From positions 1 to 41,709 of the forward strand of contig CAZPNX010000022.1 of assembly GCA_964588285.1 (NCBI GenBank): DNA of 41,709 nucleotides, written 5' to 3'. The notes below the pieces were generated by a model, which saw only the letters and a program-made list of their open reading frames with translations, was not told the origin of the DNA and did no database searches. This document shows, in pieces, positions 1 through 7,691 of the stretch (position 1 is the first letter of the stretch; every line of letters begins with the position of its first letter). The position numbers were made by a program, and so were the translations under genes. The DNA is from CAZPNX01 sp964588285. GTDB taxonomy: Bacteria; Edwardsbacteria; AC1; EtOH8.

Positions 1-170
1 TGAGCCTGTTCACCTTCGTCTTCATGGGGATGATGCCCTTCGGCAGCCTGCTGGCGGGCGCGGCCGCCCAGCGCTTCGGGGCGCCGGCGGCCCTGCAGGC
101 CGGGGCGGCCGTCTGCCTGCTAACGGTGTCTTTAGTCTGCTGGAGGAGAAGGGAGCTGTTAAAACTGTGA
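1..170 (+). CDS. MFS transporter, C-terminal end (partial)
   Basis: This is the last 55 codons of a membrane protein that begins before the window, read in the frame starting at base 3 and ending at TGA 168-170. The visible peptide is two hydrophobic helices joined by a short polar turn and ends in a basic tail (CWRRRELLKL). The stretch GMMPFGSLLAGAAAQRFG resembles the penultimate-loop region of MFS_3/EntS-like exporters, where a Gly-Pro-Gly-rich helix is followed by a short loop. Substrate cannot be inferred. Only the family assignment is supported, and only moderately, because less than one seventh of a typical MFS protein is seen. Confidence 0.6.
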   Translation, partial: SLFTFVFMGMMPFGSLLAGAAAQRFGAPAALQAGAAVCLLTVSLVCWRRRELLKL

Positions 171-222
171 TGCAGATGTTTTAGTTATGATTGTTGAAAA
201 AAGCCGACCTTTATGTTAAATT

Positions 223-231
223 TGATATAAT
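223..231 (+). promoter_or_regulatory. Extended -10 promoter for the 256-4776 gene run
   Basis: TG-A-TATAAT (TATAAT at 226-231) is an extended -10 element in an AT-rich gap. No good -35 lies 16-18 bases upstream; TTGAAA at 194-199 is too far away (26 bases). Predicted transcription start is near 238, leaving a leader of about 18 bases that contains AGGAAG ahead of the ATG at 256. Confidence 0.5.
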
Positions 232-255
232 ATATTAGGAAGTCAAAACCCCCAG

Positions 256-1896
256 ATGCCCCAGGAACTGAAGCCCAGCGCCAGCCATAAGATAATGGTC
301 ATCCTGCCCGACGGACGGGCTTTGGAGACCAGCGTCGTGTTGACCATCGACGATCTTAGGGACCGTAACAAAACGGTCCTCCGGATGCACGGCGGCAGCC
401 CCCAGATGATCATGAGCGCCAAGGAAGCCCTGATGGTGGACGTCTCCGAGGTGCTCAAGGGGCTGCTGGCCGACAAGGTGGAGGTGGTGGGCCAGTATAA
501 GACCGACGTCCTGGTTTACTACTCCCCCACCGCTTTTTCGGCCGACCAAAAAAGGGCCATCGAGATGGCCAACCAGGTTTACTCCCAGAGGCTGATTCAG
601 CTGGAGAAGCAGCGCCGCTTCCACCTGGAGGCCATCTCCCGGCTTAAGTCCCTGTACGAGCAGGAGCGCCAGAAATCGGTGGAGTTCGTGGCCCTGGCCG
701 ACCAGGCCCGGGAGAAGGCCGTGACCCCGGAGGAACGGGAACAGCTGGTGATGCAGGCCCGGCGCGAGGCCATGGAGATGGTAGACGTGGCCATCAAGGC
801 GGTGGAGGCCGAAAAGGCCGACCTGGAGAAAACAGTGGAGATATTGGCCGGCCAGATAAAGGACACCATCTCCATCGCCCAACACTCCGAGGAGATGGAG
901 CGCCTGAAGACCGAGTACGACCAGGTCAACAAAAGGGCCATGATGTTCTGGACCAAAGCCGATTACGACCGGCTGACGCCGGCCCAGCTTCAGGATATGG
1001 CCCGGCTGCTGCCCAAGCTCAAGGACGAGCGGGGAAACGAGCGGCTGTTCGACATCGCCCAGGTGCTTAAGCTGGAGCCGGGCCAGGCCGGGCTTAAGGA
1101 GGGCACCCATGTTTTGGCCAAATACCGGCCGGCGGCCGAGACCAAATATTTCATCGGCCGCTTGTTCTTCAACGACACCAAGGACTATGTCTGCCTGGGA
1201 CAGGGCTTCGAGATCACCAGCGGCGTCTACGGGGGGGAGGACCGGAGCGTTGCCCCGCCGGATGAAGCGGTGCTGGAGTTCCTGAAAAAGAACCCGCTAT
1301 CGGTCCAGATCTACTTGGATGCGGTGCGCTATTCGTCCATCCAGACGGTGCAATTCTGGCTGCACGACCTCAAGGCCGAGCAATTGCTGGAGATCCAGCC
1401 CATCGATTCCATCATCTACGATCTGATGAAGGAACAGATGAAGATCGCCTATGTCCGAACCTACGAGATCGCCGACGAACTTGACCAACAGGAGGAGACG
1501 GCCTTCGCCGCCGAAGAGAGGCAGGTGGACCAGGAGCTGGAGTCCATCAAGAGGATCGTCGTCCAGCCCATCGTCCTCAAGTACATGCCGGATGAACAGG
1601 AGATCAGAAAGCAGCTGGGCGGCGCCCAGGACAAGCTGTTGCGGGAACGCTGCGCCCGGGAGCTGAAGAACCTCCAGGCCAAGAAGGCGGCCGAGGTGAC
1701 CGCCATGTTCGCTTCGCTGGTCAAGATGCTCAAGGACGAAGAACTGGTGGGCCGGGGAAACCTGAACCTCAAGAAATACCAGCCGGCTCTCCTCAACATC
1801 TACCGCCGGCTGCCCGAGGGTCTCAAGGAGAGGATCCGCAACGACCAGAAGTTGATTGAGTCTATTCGGAAATCCATGGAGCAAGCCGAGCAATGA
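256..1896 (+). CDS. Unrecognised coiled-coil protein, 546 aa
   Basis: I do not recognise a family. The protein is soluble, with no signal peptide or membrane segment. Residues 1-90 look like a compact mixed domain (IMVILPDGRALETSVVL, then VVGQYKTDVLVYY). Residues about 95-235 are highly charged, Glu/Lys/Arg/Gln-rich and heptad-like, so probably coiled coil. Residues about 235-380 look globular again, with a sequence like a small beta domain (GTHVLAKYRPAAETKYFIGRL). Residues about 400-546 return to long charged helices. The start is the first ATG after an in-frame stop, with AGGAAG at 237-242 as a weak ribosome site. The stop overlaps the start of the CstA-like gene by four bases (ATGA), so the two are translationally coupled and probably co-regulated. 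Function unknown. Confidence 0.75.
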   Translation: MPQELKPSASHKIMVILPDGRALETSVVLTIDDLRDRNKTVLRMHGGSPQMIMSAKEALMVDVSEVLKGLLADKVEVVGQYKTDVLVYYSPTAFSADQKRAIEMANQVYSQRLIQLEKQRRFHLEAISRLKSLYEQERQKSVEFVALADQAREKAVTPEEREQLVMQARREAMEMVDVAIKAVEAEKADLEKTVEILAGQIKDTISIAQHSEEMERLKTEYDQVNKRAMMFWTKADYDRLTPAQLQDMARLLPKLKDERGNERLFDIAQVLKLEPGQAGLKEGTHVLAKYRPAAETKYFIGRLFFNDTKDYVCLGQGFEITSGVYGGEDRSVAPPDEAVLEFLKKNPLSVQIYLDAVRYSSIQTVQFWLHDLKAEQLLEIQPIDSIIYDLMKEQMKIAYVRTYEIADELDQQEETAFAAEERQVDQELESIKRIVVQPIVLKYMPDEQEIRKQLGGAQDKLLRERCARELKNLQAKKAAEVTAMFASLVKMLKDEELVGRGNLNLKKYQPALLNIYRRLPEGLKERIRNDQKLIESIRKSMEQAEQ

Positions 1897-3524
1897 TGGC
1901 CGCACTCTTTTTGGTTGCGGCCGTGTTTTTTCTGGCGGCCTATCAGTTTTACGGAAAATATTTAGAGAAGCGCCTGGGCATTGACGACGCCCGCGGCACC
2001 CCCAGCCATACTGATTTCGACGGGGTGGACCGGGTGCCAGCCCCCCGCCTGGTGCTTTTGGGACACCACTTTTCATCGATTGCCGGAGCCGGACCCATCG
2101 TTGGTCCCATCATCGCCGGAACCGCCTTTGGCTGGCTGCCGGTGATTTTATGGGTGGCCCTGGGATCGGTTTTCATCGGCGGGGTGCACGACTTTTCCTC
2201 GCTGGCCGCCTCCATCAGGCACCGGGCCCGTTCGGTGGCCGAGATCGCCCGAGAGCACATGTCGCCACTGGCCTATAAGCTTTTCCTGGCCTTTATCTGG
2301 CTGGCCCTGGTTTATGTGCTGGTGGTCTTTACCGACCTGACGGCCGGCACCTTCACCGCCGACGGCGGGGTGGCCTCCTCGTCTCTGCTGTTCATCATCC
2401 TGGCCGTGGGCTTCGGGGCGGCGGTCTACCGGCTAAAGGTTCCGGTGCTACCTGCCTCACTGGTCTTCGTGCCGTTGGTCTTCGTCGCGGTTTTCATTGG
2501 ACAGATTCTCCCCATCAAGCCGGAGATGATGCCGAAGCTCATAGGCGGCGATCCGGCCAAAACCTGGGACATTATGCTGCTCCTCTACTGTCTGGTGGCT
2601 TCTACCACACCGGTGTGGATCCTGCTGCAGCCCAGGGACTACCTATCATCCTTTCTGCTCTATGCCTCGGTGCTGGGCGGATGTCTGGGCATTGTCTTCG
2701 GAGGCTTCGCCGTCTCTTACCCGGCTTTTATCGGGTGGCAGGCTCCCGGTCTGGGAGCCCTGTTTCCAATTCTTTTCATCACCGTGGCCTGCGGGGCCTG
2801 CTCCGGATTCCATTCGGTGGTGGCCTCGGGCACGTCCTCTAAGCAGCTGGACCGGGAGCGGGACGCCAAGCCGGTGGGCTATGGGGCGATGCTGATAGAG
2901 GGACTGGTGGCGGTCATCGCTCTGGCCACGGTGATGATCCTGGCCAAAGGCGACGCCCTGGCCGGCAAGCCCCCGTTGGTCGTCTATGGAAGCGGCATGG
3001 GCAGCTTCCTGGCCAAGTTCGGCCTTCCCTTCAAGACCGGATACTCCTTCGGCCTGCTGGCCCTGTCGACCTTCATCCTGACCACCCTGGATACGGCCAC
3101 CCGGCTGGGCCGCTATATTTTCGAGGAGTTCACCGGGATCAAAGGATCGAAAACCCGATACCTTTCGACCCTGGCCACTTTGTTTCTGCCGGCCGTCTTC
3201 GTCCTGATCACCCTGCGCGACTCCTCGGGCAATCCCATGCCTGCCTGGAAGGCTATTTGGCCGGTGTTCGGGGCCACCAACCAGCTGCTAGCCGGACTGG
3301 CCCTTTTGGTGGTTACCGTCTGGCTGAAACGGACCGGCCAGCGTCCTTGGTTCACTGCTTTGCCCATGGCGTTTATGGTGGTCATGACTGTTTGGGCACT
3401 GATACTTCTGCTGGGACAGTACCGGTTTTCAACCATCGGCACCATCGCTCTGGTTCTGCTGGTTATGTCCTTGGTTTTGATGGTCGAGGTCTGGCGGGCC
3501 CTATTCAAAAGACCGGCGCCATAA
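1893..3524 (+). CDS. cstA: CstA family carbon-starvation/peptide permease
   Basis: A 543-residue polytopic inner-membrane protein with about 13 hydrophobic segments. The family signature GHHFSSIAGAGPIVGP is present near residues 52-67, followed by the conserved GGVHDFSS stretch and the TTLDTATRLGRYIFEEF motif near residues 400-420. CstA proteins take up peptides or, in some species, pyruvate when carbon is scarce. This one is of the short type (about 540-600 residues; E. coli CstA is about 700). The start overlaps the previous stop (ATGA) and its own stop shares one base with the next ATG (TAATG), so the unknown coiled-coil protein, the permease and the Nudix enzyme are coupled. Substrate is not determinable here. 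Confidence 0.93.
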   Translation: MMAALFLVAAVFFLAAYQFYGKYLEKRLGIDDARGTPSHTDFDGVDRVPAPRLVLLGHHFSSIAGAGPIVGPIIAGTAFGWLPVILWVALGSVFIGGVHDFSSLAASIRHRARSVAEIAREHMSPLAYKLFLAFIWLALVYVLVVFTDLTAGTFTADGGVASSSLLFIILAVGFGAAVYRLKVPVLPASLVFVPLVFVAVFIGQILPIKPEMMPKLIGGDPAKTWDIMLLLYCLVASTTPVWILLQPRDYLSSFLLYASVLGGCLGIVFGGFAVSYPAFIGWQAPGLGALFPILFITVACGACSGFHSVVASGTSSKQLDRERDAKPVGYGAMLIEGLVAVIALATVMILAKGDALAGKPPLVVYGSGMGSFLAKFGLPFKTGYSFGLLALSTFILTTLDTATRLGRYIFEEFTGIKGSKTRYLSTLATLFLPAVFVLITLRDSSGNPMPAWKAIWPVFGATNQLLAGLALLVVTVWLKRTGQRPWFTALPMAFMVVMTVWALILLLGQYRFSTIGTIALVLLVMSLVLMVEVWRALFKRPAP

Positions 3525-4063
3525 TGAAAAGCAAGTGGAGAACTTTGAGCCGAGGCCTTGTCTACCGCAATCCATGGCTGCAGGTTTTCGAGGATCGGGT
3601 GCGGAGGCCGGACGGATCGAACGGCACCTATGGGGTGGTGGAAGTCGGGGACGCGGTCAGCGTGGTGGCCATGGCGGGCGACCGGGTCTGCCTGGTGCGC
3701 CAGTATCGCCATTCCTGGGGCAAGAGGGTTTGGGAGGTTCCCTGCGGCGGCCTCCACCGGGGAGAGAAATTGTTGGCGGCGGCCAAGCGCGAGCTTAGGG
3801 AGGAGGCCGGCATCACCGCCCGGCTCTGGAGGCGATTGGGCGTAGTAGAAGCCAATGATCCGGTGGTCAACCGGTTTCATCTCTTTCTGGCCACGGAGTT
3901 GCAGCACGGAAACCATAGACGGGACCTGTCCGAGGCCGATATGGAGTCCAGAATGTGGAGGCTGAAGGATTTCAGGAGGGCGGTCCTGAGCGGCCGAATA
4001 CGCGACGACATGACCATCGCCTGCGTGGCCAAGGCGCTGATGGCCGGCGGCTGGAAGCCCTGA
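3524..4063 (+). CDS. Nudix hydrolase, ADP-ribose pyrophosphatase-like
   Basis: A 179-residue protein with a perfect Nudix box: G-x5-E-x7-REL-x-EE-x-G-I starting at the GG of GGLHRGE near residue 70, with REEAGI closing it. The flanking VRQYRH and WEVPCGG segments before the box are typical of ADP-ribose and sugar-nucleotide diphosphatases, which hydrolyse NDP-X to NMP and X-phosphate with Mg2+. The start ATG at 3524 shares its A with the TAA stop of the cstA-like gene, which decides the start; the open frame extends further upstream but only inside cstA. The exact substrate is inferred from the family and not shown. Confidence 0.92.
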   Translation: MKSKWRTLSRGLVYRNPWLQVFEDRVRRPDGSNGTYGVVEVGDAVSVVAMAGDRVCLVRQYRHSWGKRVWEVPCGGLHRGEKLLAAAKRELREEAGITARLWRRLGVVEANDPVVNRFHLFLATELQHGNHRRDLSEADMESRMWRLKDFRRAVLSGRIRDDMTIACVAKALMAGGWKP

Positions 4064-4116
4064 TCCGCGAATGGAAACGAAAAACCGCCAAATCTTGTTT
4101 CAATCAGGGTGCGGCA

Positions 4117-4776
4117 GTGGATAAAAAGGCACCTGTCCCAATCATTCTTCAAACGGTGGTGGCCAAGGGCGCGGTGGATACCAACTGCTACATCGTCGGC
4201 TGTCCGGTGACAAAAGAAGCGGCCGTCATCGACCCAGGCGCTTTCAGCCCAGGGGAGGTGCAAAGCATCCTGGGTTTTTTAGCGAGCGAGGGGCTTATGG
4301 CCAAATACATCATCAACACCCATGGGCACATCGACCACATCGCCGGCAATCGGGCCGTCAAGAAGGCCACCGGGGCGCCGATACTGGTACACGCCGATGA
4401 CGCCGGCCGGCTGGGCGACGGCCAGCTCAACGGCTCCTTTCTGTTCGGCATGGACATCCAGTCGCCCCCGGCCGATCGTTTATTGGCGGACGGCGAGATA
4501 ATCGCGCTCGGAGGGCTTCAAGTCAAGGTGCTGCACACGCCGGGCCACACGCCGGGTGGCATCTGTCTGCTAGTCGACAACACCCTCTTCTCCGGGGACA
4601 CCCTCTTCGCCGGGTCGGTGGGCCGCACCGACCTGCCGGGAGGCAGCGAGCGGGCTATTATAAATTCGATAAAAGAGAAGCTGATGACCTTGCCGGATGA
4701 CACCTCGGTCCGGCCGGGCCACGGGCCAAGGACCAGCATAGGAAGAGAGAAAAACGAAAATCCATTTCTATCTTGA
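4117..4776 (+). CDS. MBL-fold metallo-hydrolase, glyoxalase II-like
   Basis: A 219-residue metallo-beta-lactamase-fold hydrolase. Metal ligands are visible: THGHIDH (the HxHxDH motif) near residue 68, HTPGHTPGG (third histidine), FSGDTLF (bridging Asp) and RPGHGP (last histidine). The order and length fit the small glyoxalase II-like group that hydrolyses thioesters such as S-lactoylglutathione, although the substrate of such orphan members is usually unknown. I chose the GTG at 4117 because the conserved fold begins just after it (VPIILQTVVAKGAVDTNCYIV). There is no ATG between the Nudix stop and this point, and upstream in-frame sequence lies partly inside the Nudix gene. The start is uncertain by a few codons. 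Confidence 0.85.
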   Translation: MDKKAPVPIILQTVVAKGAVDTNCYIVGCPVTKEAAVIDPGAFSPGEVQSILGFLASEGLMAKYIINTHGHIDHIAGNRAVKKATGAPILVHADDAGRLGDGQLNGSFLFGMDIQSPPADRLLADGEIIALGGLQVKVLHTPGHTPGGICLLVDNTLFSGDTLFAGSVGRTDLPGGSERAIINSIKEKLMTLPDDTSVRPGHGPRTSIGREKNENPFLS

Positions 4777-4778
4777 CT

Positions 4779-4841
4779 ACACAGATCATAAGCGATTACT
4801 CTGATGGGAGTGCAATAAGAGCAATCATGATAAATCTGTGT
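4779..4841 (+). other. Imperfect inverted repeat in the pgk leader
   Basis: ACACAGAT at 4779-4786 and its complement ATCTGTGT at 4834-4841 flank the gap before pgk. TTGACT at 4773-4778 could be a -35 box, but no convincing -10 lies at the right distance. The arms also match an ACAGAT-type sequence scattered in other gaps of this window. Confidence 0.3.
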
Positions 4842-4864
4842 AATCATACTAATCAGGAGGAAAG

Positions 4865-6076
4865 ATGAAAAAGCTTACCATACGCGACCTGGACGTCAAA
4901 GGCAAGCGGGTGCTGGTGCGGGTGGACTTCAACGTGCCCCAGGACAAGAAGACCGGGGAGGTCAAGGACGACACCCGGATCACCGCCGCCCTGCCCACCA
5001 TCAACTATCTGGCCGAACGCGGGGCCAGGGTCATCCTGATGTCCCATCTGGGCCGGCCCGAGGGGAAGCCCAACCCGCAATACTCGCTTTTGCCGGTGGT
5101 GGAACGGCTCAAGCAGTATGTCAAGGGCGAGGTGCTGTTCGCCCTAGACTGTGTGGGGGAGGAAGCCCGTAAGGTGGTGGCGAAGTTAGGGGACGGAGGG
5201 ATGGCGGTGTTGGAGAACCTGCGATTCCATTCCCAGGAGGAGTCTAACGATCCCGAATTCGCCCGGCAGTTGGCGGAATTGGCAGACCTCTATGTCAACG
5301 ATGCCTTCGGCACCGCCCATCGGGCCCATGCCTCCACCGAAGGAGTGACCAAACACTTCCAGCAGAATGCGGCCGGTTTCCTGATGGAGAAGGAGATTGA
5401 CTACCTTTCGGCCGTTCTGGAAAGGCCGGAGAGGCCCTTTGTGGCCATTCTGGGCGGGGCCAAGGTTTCGGACAAGATAGCGGTCATCGAGAACCTGATT
5501 CCCAAGGCGGACGCCATCCTGATCGGCGGGGCCATGGCCTACACCTTCCTCAAGGCCCAGGGAAAGGGGGTGGGAGCGTCTTTGGTGGAAGAGGATAAGA
5601 TCGAACTGGCCAAATCCCTGCTGGATAAGGCCAAGAACATCAAGTTTCTGCTGCCGGTGGACCATGTGGCCGCTGAGAAAAAGGACGGCCCCCCAGATGC
5701 CAAGGGAAAACCGACCGTGGCCTTTGAGAGCCCCAGGGAAGTGGCCGAAATACCCCAGGGTTTGGCCGGGGTGGACATTGGGCCGAAGACGATCGAAGAA
5801 TACTCAAAAAGCATCGTCGGGGCCAAGACCGTAGTCTGGAACGGGCCCATGGGAATCTTCGAAAACCGGGACTTTGCGAAAGGGACCTTCGCCATCGCTC
5901 AGGCGGTGGCCGACTCGGGAGCCAAGTCCATCGTGGGCGGCGGGGACTCGGCCTCGGCAGTGCACAAGTCCGGGGTGGCCGACAGGATATCCCATATCTC
6001 CACCGGTGGCGGGGCCAGCTTGGAGTTCCTGGAGGGCAAGGTGCTGCCCGGGGTGGCAGCGCTGACGGACAGGTGA
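4865..6076 (+). CDS. pgk: Phosphoglycerate kinase
   Basis: 403 residues, normal for a bacterial Pgk. It transfers the acyl phosphate of 1,3-bisphosphoglycerate to ADP in glycolysis, in the cytosol. Visible signatures are RVDFNVP (substrate-binding N-domain) near residue 19, SHLGRPEG near residue 60, LENLRFH, NDAFGTAHRAHAS, AILGGAKVSDK, WNGPMGIFE and the nucleotide-binding GGGDSASAV near residue 358. The ATG is preceded by a strong AGGAGG (4856-4861). tpiA follows after 33 bases, so the two form a glycolytic operon; gap is not adjacent here. Confidence 0.98.
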   Translation: MKKLTIRDLDVKGKRVLVRVDFNVPQDKKTGEVKDDTRITAALPTINYLAERGARVILMSHLGRPEGKPNPQYSLLPVVERLKQYVKGEVLFALDCVGEEARKVVAKLGDGGMAVLENLRFHSQEESNDPEFARQLAELADLYVNDAFGTAHRAHASTEGVTKHFQQNAAGFLMEKEIDYLSAVLERPERPFVAILGGAKVSDKIAVIENLIPKADAILIGGAMAYTFLKAQGKGVGASLVEEDKIELAKSLLDKAKNIKFLLPVDHVAAEKKDGPPDAKGKPTVAFESPREVAEIPQGLAGVDIGPKTIEEYSKSIVGAKTVVWNGPMGIFENRDFAKGTFAIAQAVADSGAKSIVGGGDSASAVHKSGVADRISHISTGGGASLEFLEGKVLPGVAALTDR

Positions 6077-6109
6077 ATATCCATATTTATCTTGGGCAAG
6101 GAGGAAAAG

Positions 6110-6862
6110 ATGCGGACACCCATCGTCGCCGGCAACTGGAAGATGCACAAAACGACGTCCGAAGCACGAGTTTTGGCGTCGGGCGTGGTTCGAGAGGTTG
6201 GAGAAGTTCAAGGTGTTCAGGTGGTTTTATGCCCGCCGTTCACCTCTCTGTATGTGGTGGCGGATGCAATAAAGGGATCAAACGTCGAGTTGGGGGGGCA
6301 GAACTGCCACTTCGTGTCCATAGGGGCTTTTACCGGGGAGGTGGCGCCCGAGTTTCTGCTGGACCTGGGCTGCCGCTACGTCATCGTCGGCCACTCCGAA
6401 CGGCGCCAGTACTTCAGGGAGGACGACCAGCTCCTCAACAAGAAGCTTAAAAAGGCCATAGCGTCGGGGCTGATACCAATCTTTTGCATCGGGGAGACCC
6501 TGGAGGAGAGGAACAAGGAGCAGACCTTCGATGTCCTGAGGAAACAGGTTACCAACGGGCTGTCGGAGATCCATCCCGACGATCCGTTGAGCCTGGTAGT
6601 TGCCTATGAGCCGGTGTGGGCCATCGGCACCGGGGTGACGGCCACGCCGGATCAGGCCCAAGAGGCCCACCGCTACGTGCGCGACCTGCTGGCCGGCCTG
6701 TGGGGCTCGGATACGGCCGAGAAGGTCCGCATCCAATACGGCGGCAGCGTCAAGCCGGACAACGCCGCCGAACTGATGGCCCAGCCGGACATCGACGGGG
6801 CCTTGGTGGGCGGCGCCAGCTTGGAGGCGGACTCCTTCGTAAAGATCGTGAAATTCAAGTAA
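6110..6862 (+). CDS. tpiA: Triosephosphate isomerase
   Basis: 250 residues, the usual TIM length. It interconverts dihydroxyacetone phosphate and glyceraldehyde 3-phosphate. The N-terminal GNWKMHKT carries the catalytic Lys, GHSERR carries the catalytic His, and YEPVWAIGTG carries the catalytic Glu at the start of loop 6. The phosphate-binding YGGSVKPDNA and GALVGGASL are present. ATG 6110 is chosen because AAGGAGGAA (about 6098-6106) lies just upstream and the conserved protein begins RTPIVAGNWK; an upstream TTG at 6092 lies before the ribosome site. It is the second gene of the pgk-tpiA pair and ends 40 bases before a strong hairpin. Confidence 0.98.
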   Translation: MRTPIVAGNWKMHKTTSEARVLASGVVREVGEVQGVQVVLCPPFTSLYVVADAIKGSNVELGGQNCHFVSIGAFTGEVAPEFLLDLGCRYVIVGHSERRQYFREDDQLLNKKLKKAIASGLIPIFCIGETLEERNKEQTFDVLRKQVTNGLSEIHPDDPLSLVVAYEPVWAIGTGVTATPDQAQEAHRYVRDLLAGLWGSDTAEKVRIQYGGSVKPDNAAELMAQPDIDGALVGGASLEADSFVKIVKFK

Positions 6863-6902
6863 ATCATCCTGCCACAGATAATCGCGGCACTCTCCTGAAA
6901 AG

Positions 6903-6943
6903 CAAGAAGCCTGGCTGGGAAACCAGCCAGGCTTCTTGGTTTA
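6903..6943 (+). terminator. Strong hairpin terminator after tpiA
   Basis: A perfect 16-bp stem (6903-6918 with 6923-6938) closed by a GAAA tetraloop, followed by GTTTA. The run of T is short, but the stem is exceptionally stable. The convergent rubrerythrin-like gene ends at 6977, so the hairpin could stop transcription from both sides. Confidence 0.8.
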
Positions 6944-6976
6944 TCGGTGAAAATCCGCGAAGATCCGTGGCGAGAG

Positions 6977-7537
6977 CTACTCGGCCTCCAGGCTGAACTC
7001 CTGCACCCCGAACCAGAACCCGATGTCCTTGATGTGGTCCAGCTCGGCCTGGATCAGGCTGTAATGGGCCTCTTCCATGGCGGCCAGACGGGCATAAAGA
7101 GTTTTGACGGCGTTGTCGGTCGACAGATCTCGCTCCCGCTTGTAGAAAGCGATAGCCCGGCGCTCCAGGTCCAGGGCGATGTTGAGGGCGCTCAGGTCGT
7201 CGGCTGTGCCCTGGCCGGCCTGGATCTTGGCTTCGGGGGCCGAAAGCTGGGGAACGATCTCCTCGATGTCCGAAGATTTTATCTTGATCCTGATGCCGGC
7301 CTTGCCCTCCTGCACTCGGTCGAGCTCCTTCTCCAGGGCATTCATGTGATCGAACTCGTCCTGGGCCAGGCGCAGGAACATGTCCTTGCCCGAGACGTTG
7401 GCGGTCTGCCGGGCGAATTTCAGATAGCTTTCGATGCCGGTCTTCTCCGAGGCGATGGCCTTGGAAAGGGCCGGGGCGGTGCGATCTTCCTTCCTCGGGG
7501 CGGACCTGGAGGTCTTCCTTTTTTTTACAGGAGGCAT
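6977..7537 (-). CDS. Rubrerythrin/ferritin-like di-iron protein
   Basis: 186 residues. After a basic N-terminus (about 20 residues, MPPVKKRKTSRSAPRK), the protein shows the four-helix di-iron pattern: Glu residues near 31-36, E61-F-D-H64, E125 and E155-E-A-H158, so two ExxH motifs each preceded by a helix supplying a Glu. It lacks the C-terminal rubredoxin domain of classical rubrerythrin, so electron input would have to come from elsewhere. Family members act in peroxide detoxification or iron handling in anaerobes; the substrate here is inferred. The start has AAGGAG about seven bases upstream on the minus strand. It stands alone, separated from the next minus-strand gene by about 150 bases. 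Confidence 0.82.
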   Translation of the reverse strand: MPPVKKRKTSRSAPRKEDRTAPALSKAIASEKTGIESYLKFARQTANVSGKDMFLRLAQDEFDHMNALEKELDRVQEGKAGIRIKIKSSDIEEIVPQLSAPEAKIQAGQGTADDLSALNIALDLERRAIAFYKRERDLSTDNAVKTLYARLAAMEEAHYSLIQAELDHIKDIGFWFGVQEFSLEAE

Positions 7538-7691
7538 GGGCTATCTCCTTGCTTGATTTGTCAACGATTACCTGTCACCCTAAGACCGGTGACCAACGCT
7601 TCGCCATGCTCAGGACACCTCACCGACATTCAGACAAAGCGTCGGGATCAGTATGACATATGATAGCCGGATTAGGGAAGTATGTGCCCGG

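Noticed and set aside
6947..7663. Long plus-strand open frame opposite the rubrerythrin-like gene
   Set aside because: Antisense shadow of a GC-rich gene; rich in Leu/Gly/His/Gln, no motif, no ribosome site.
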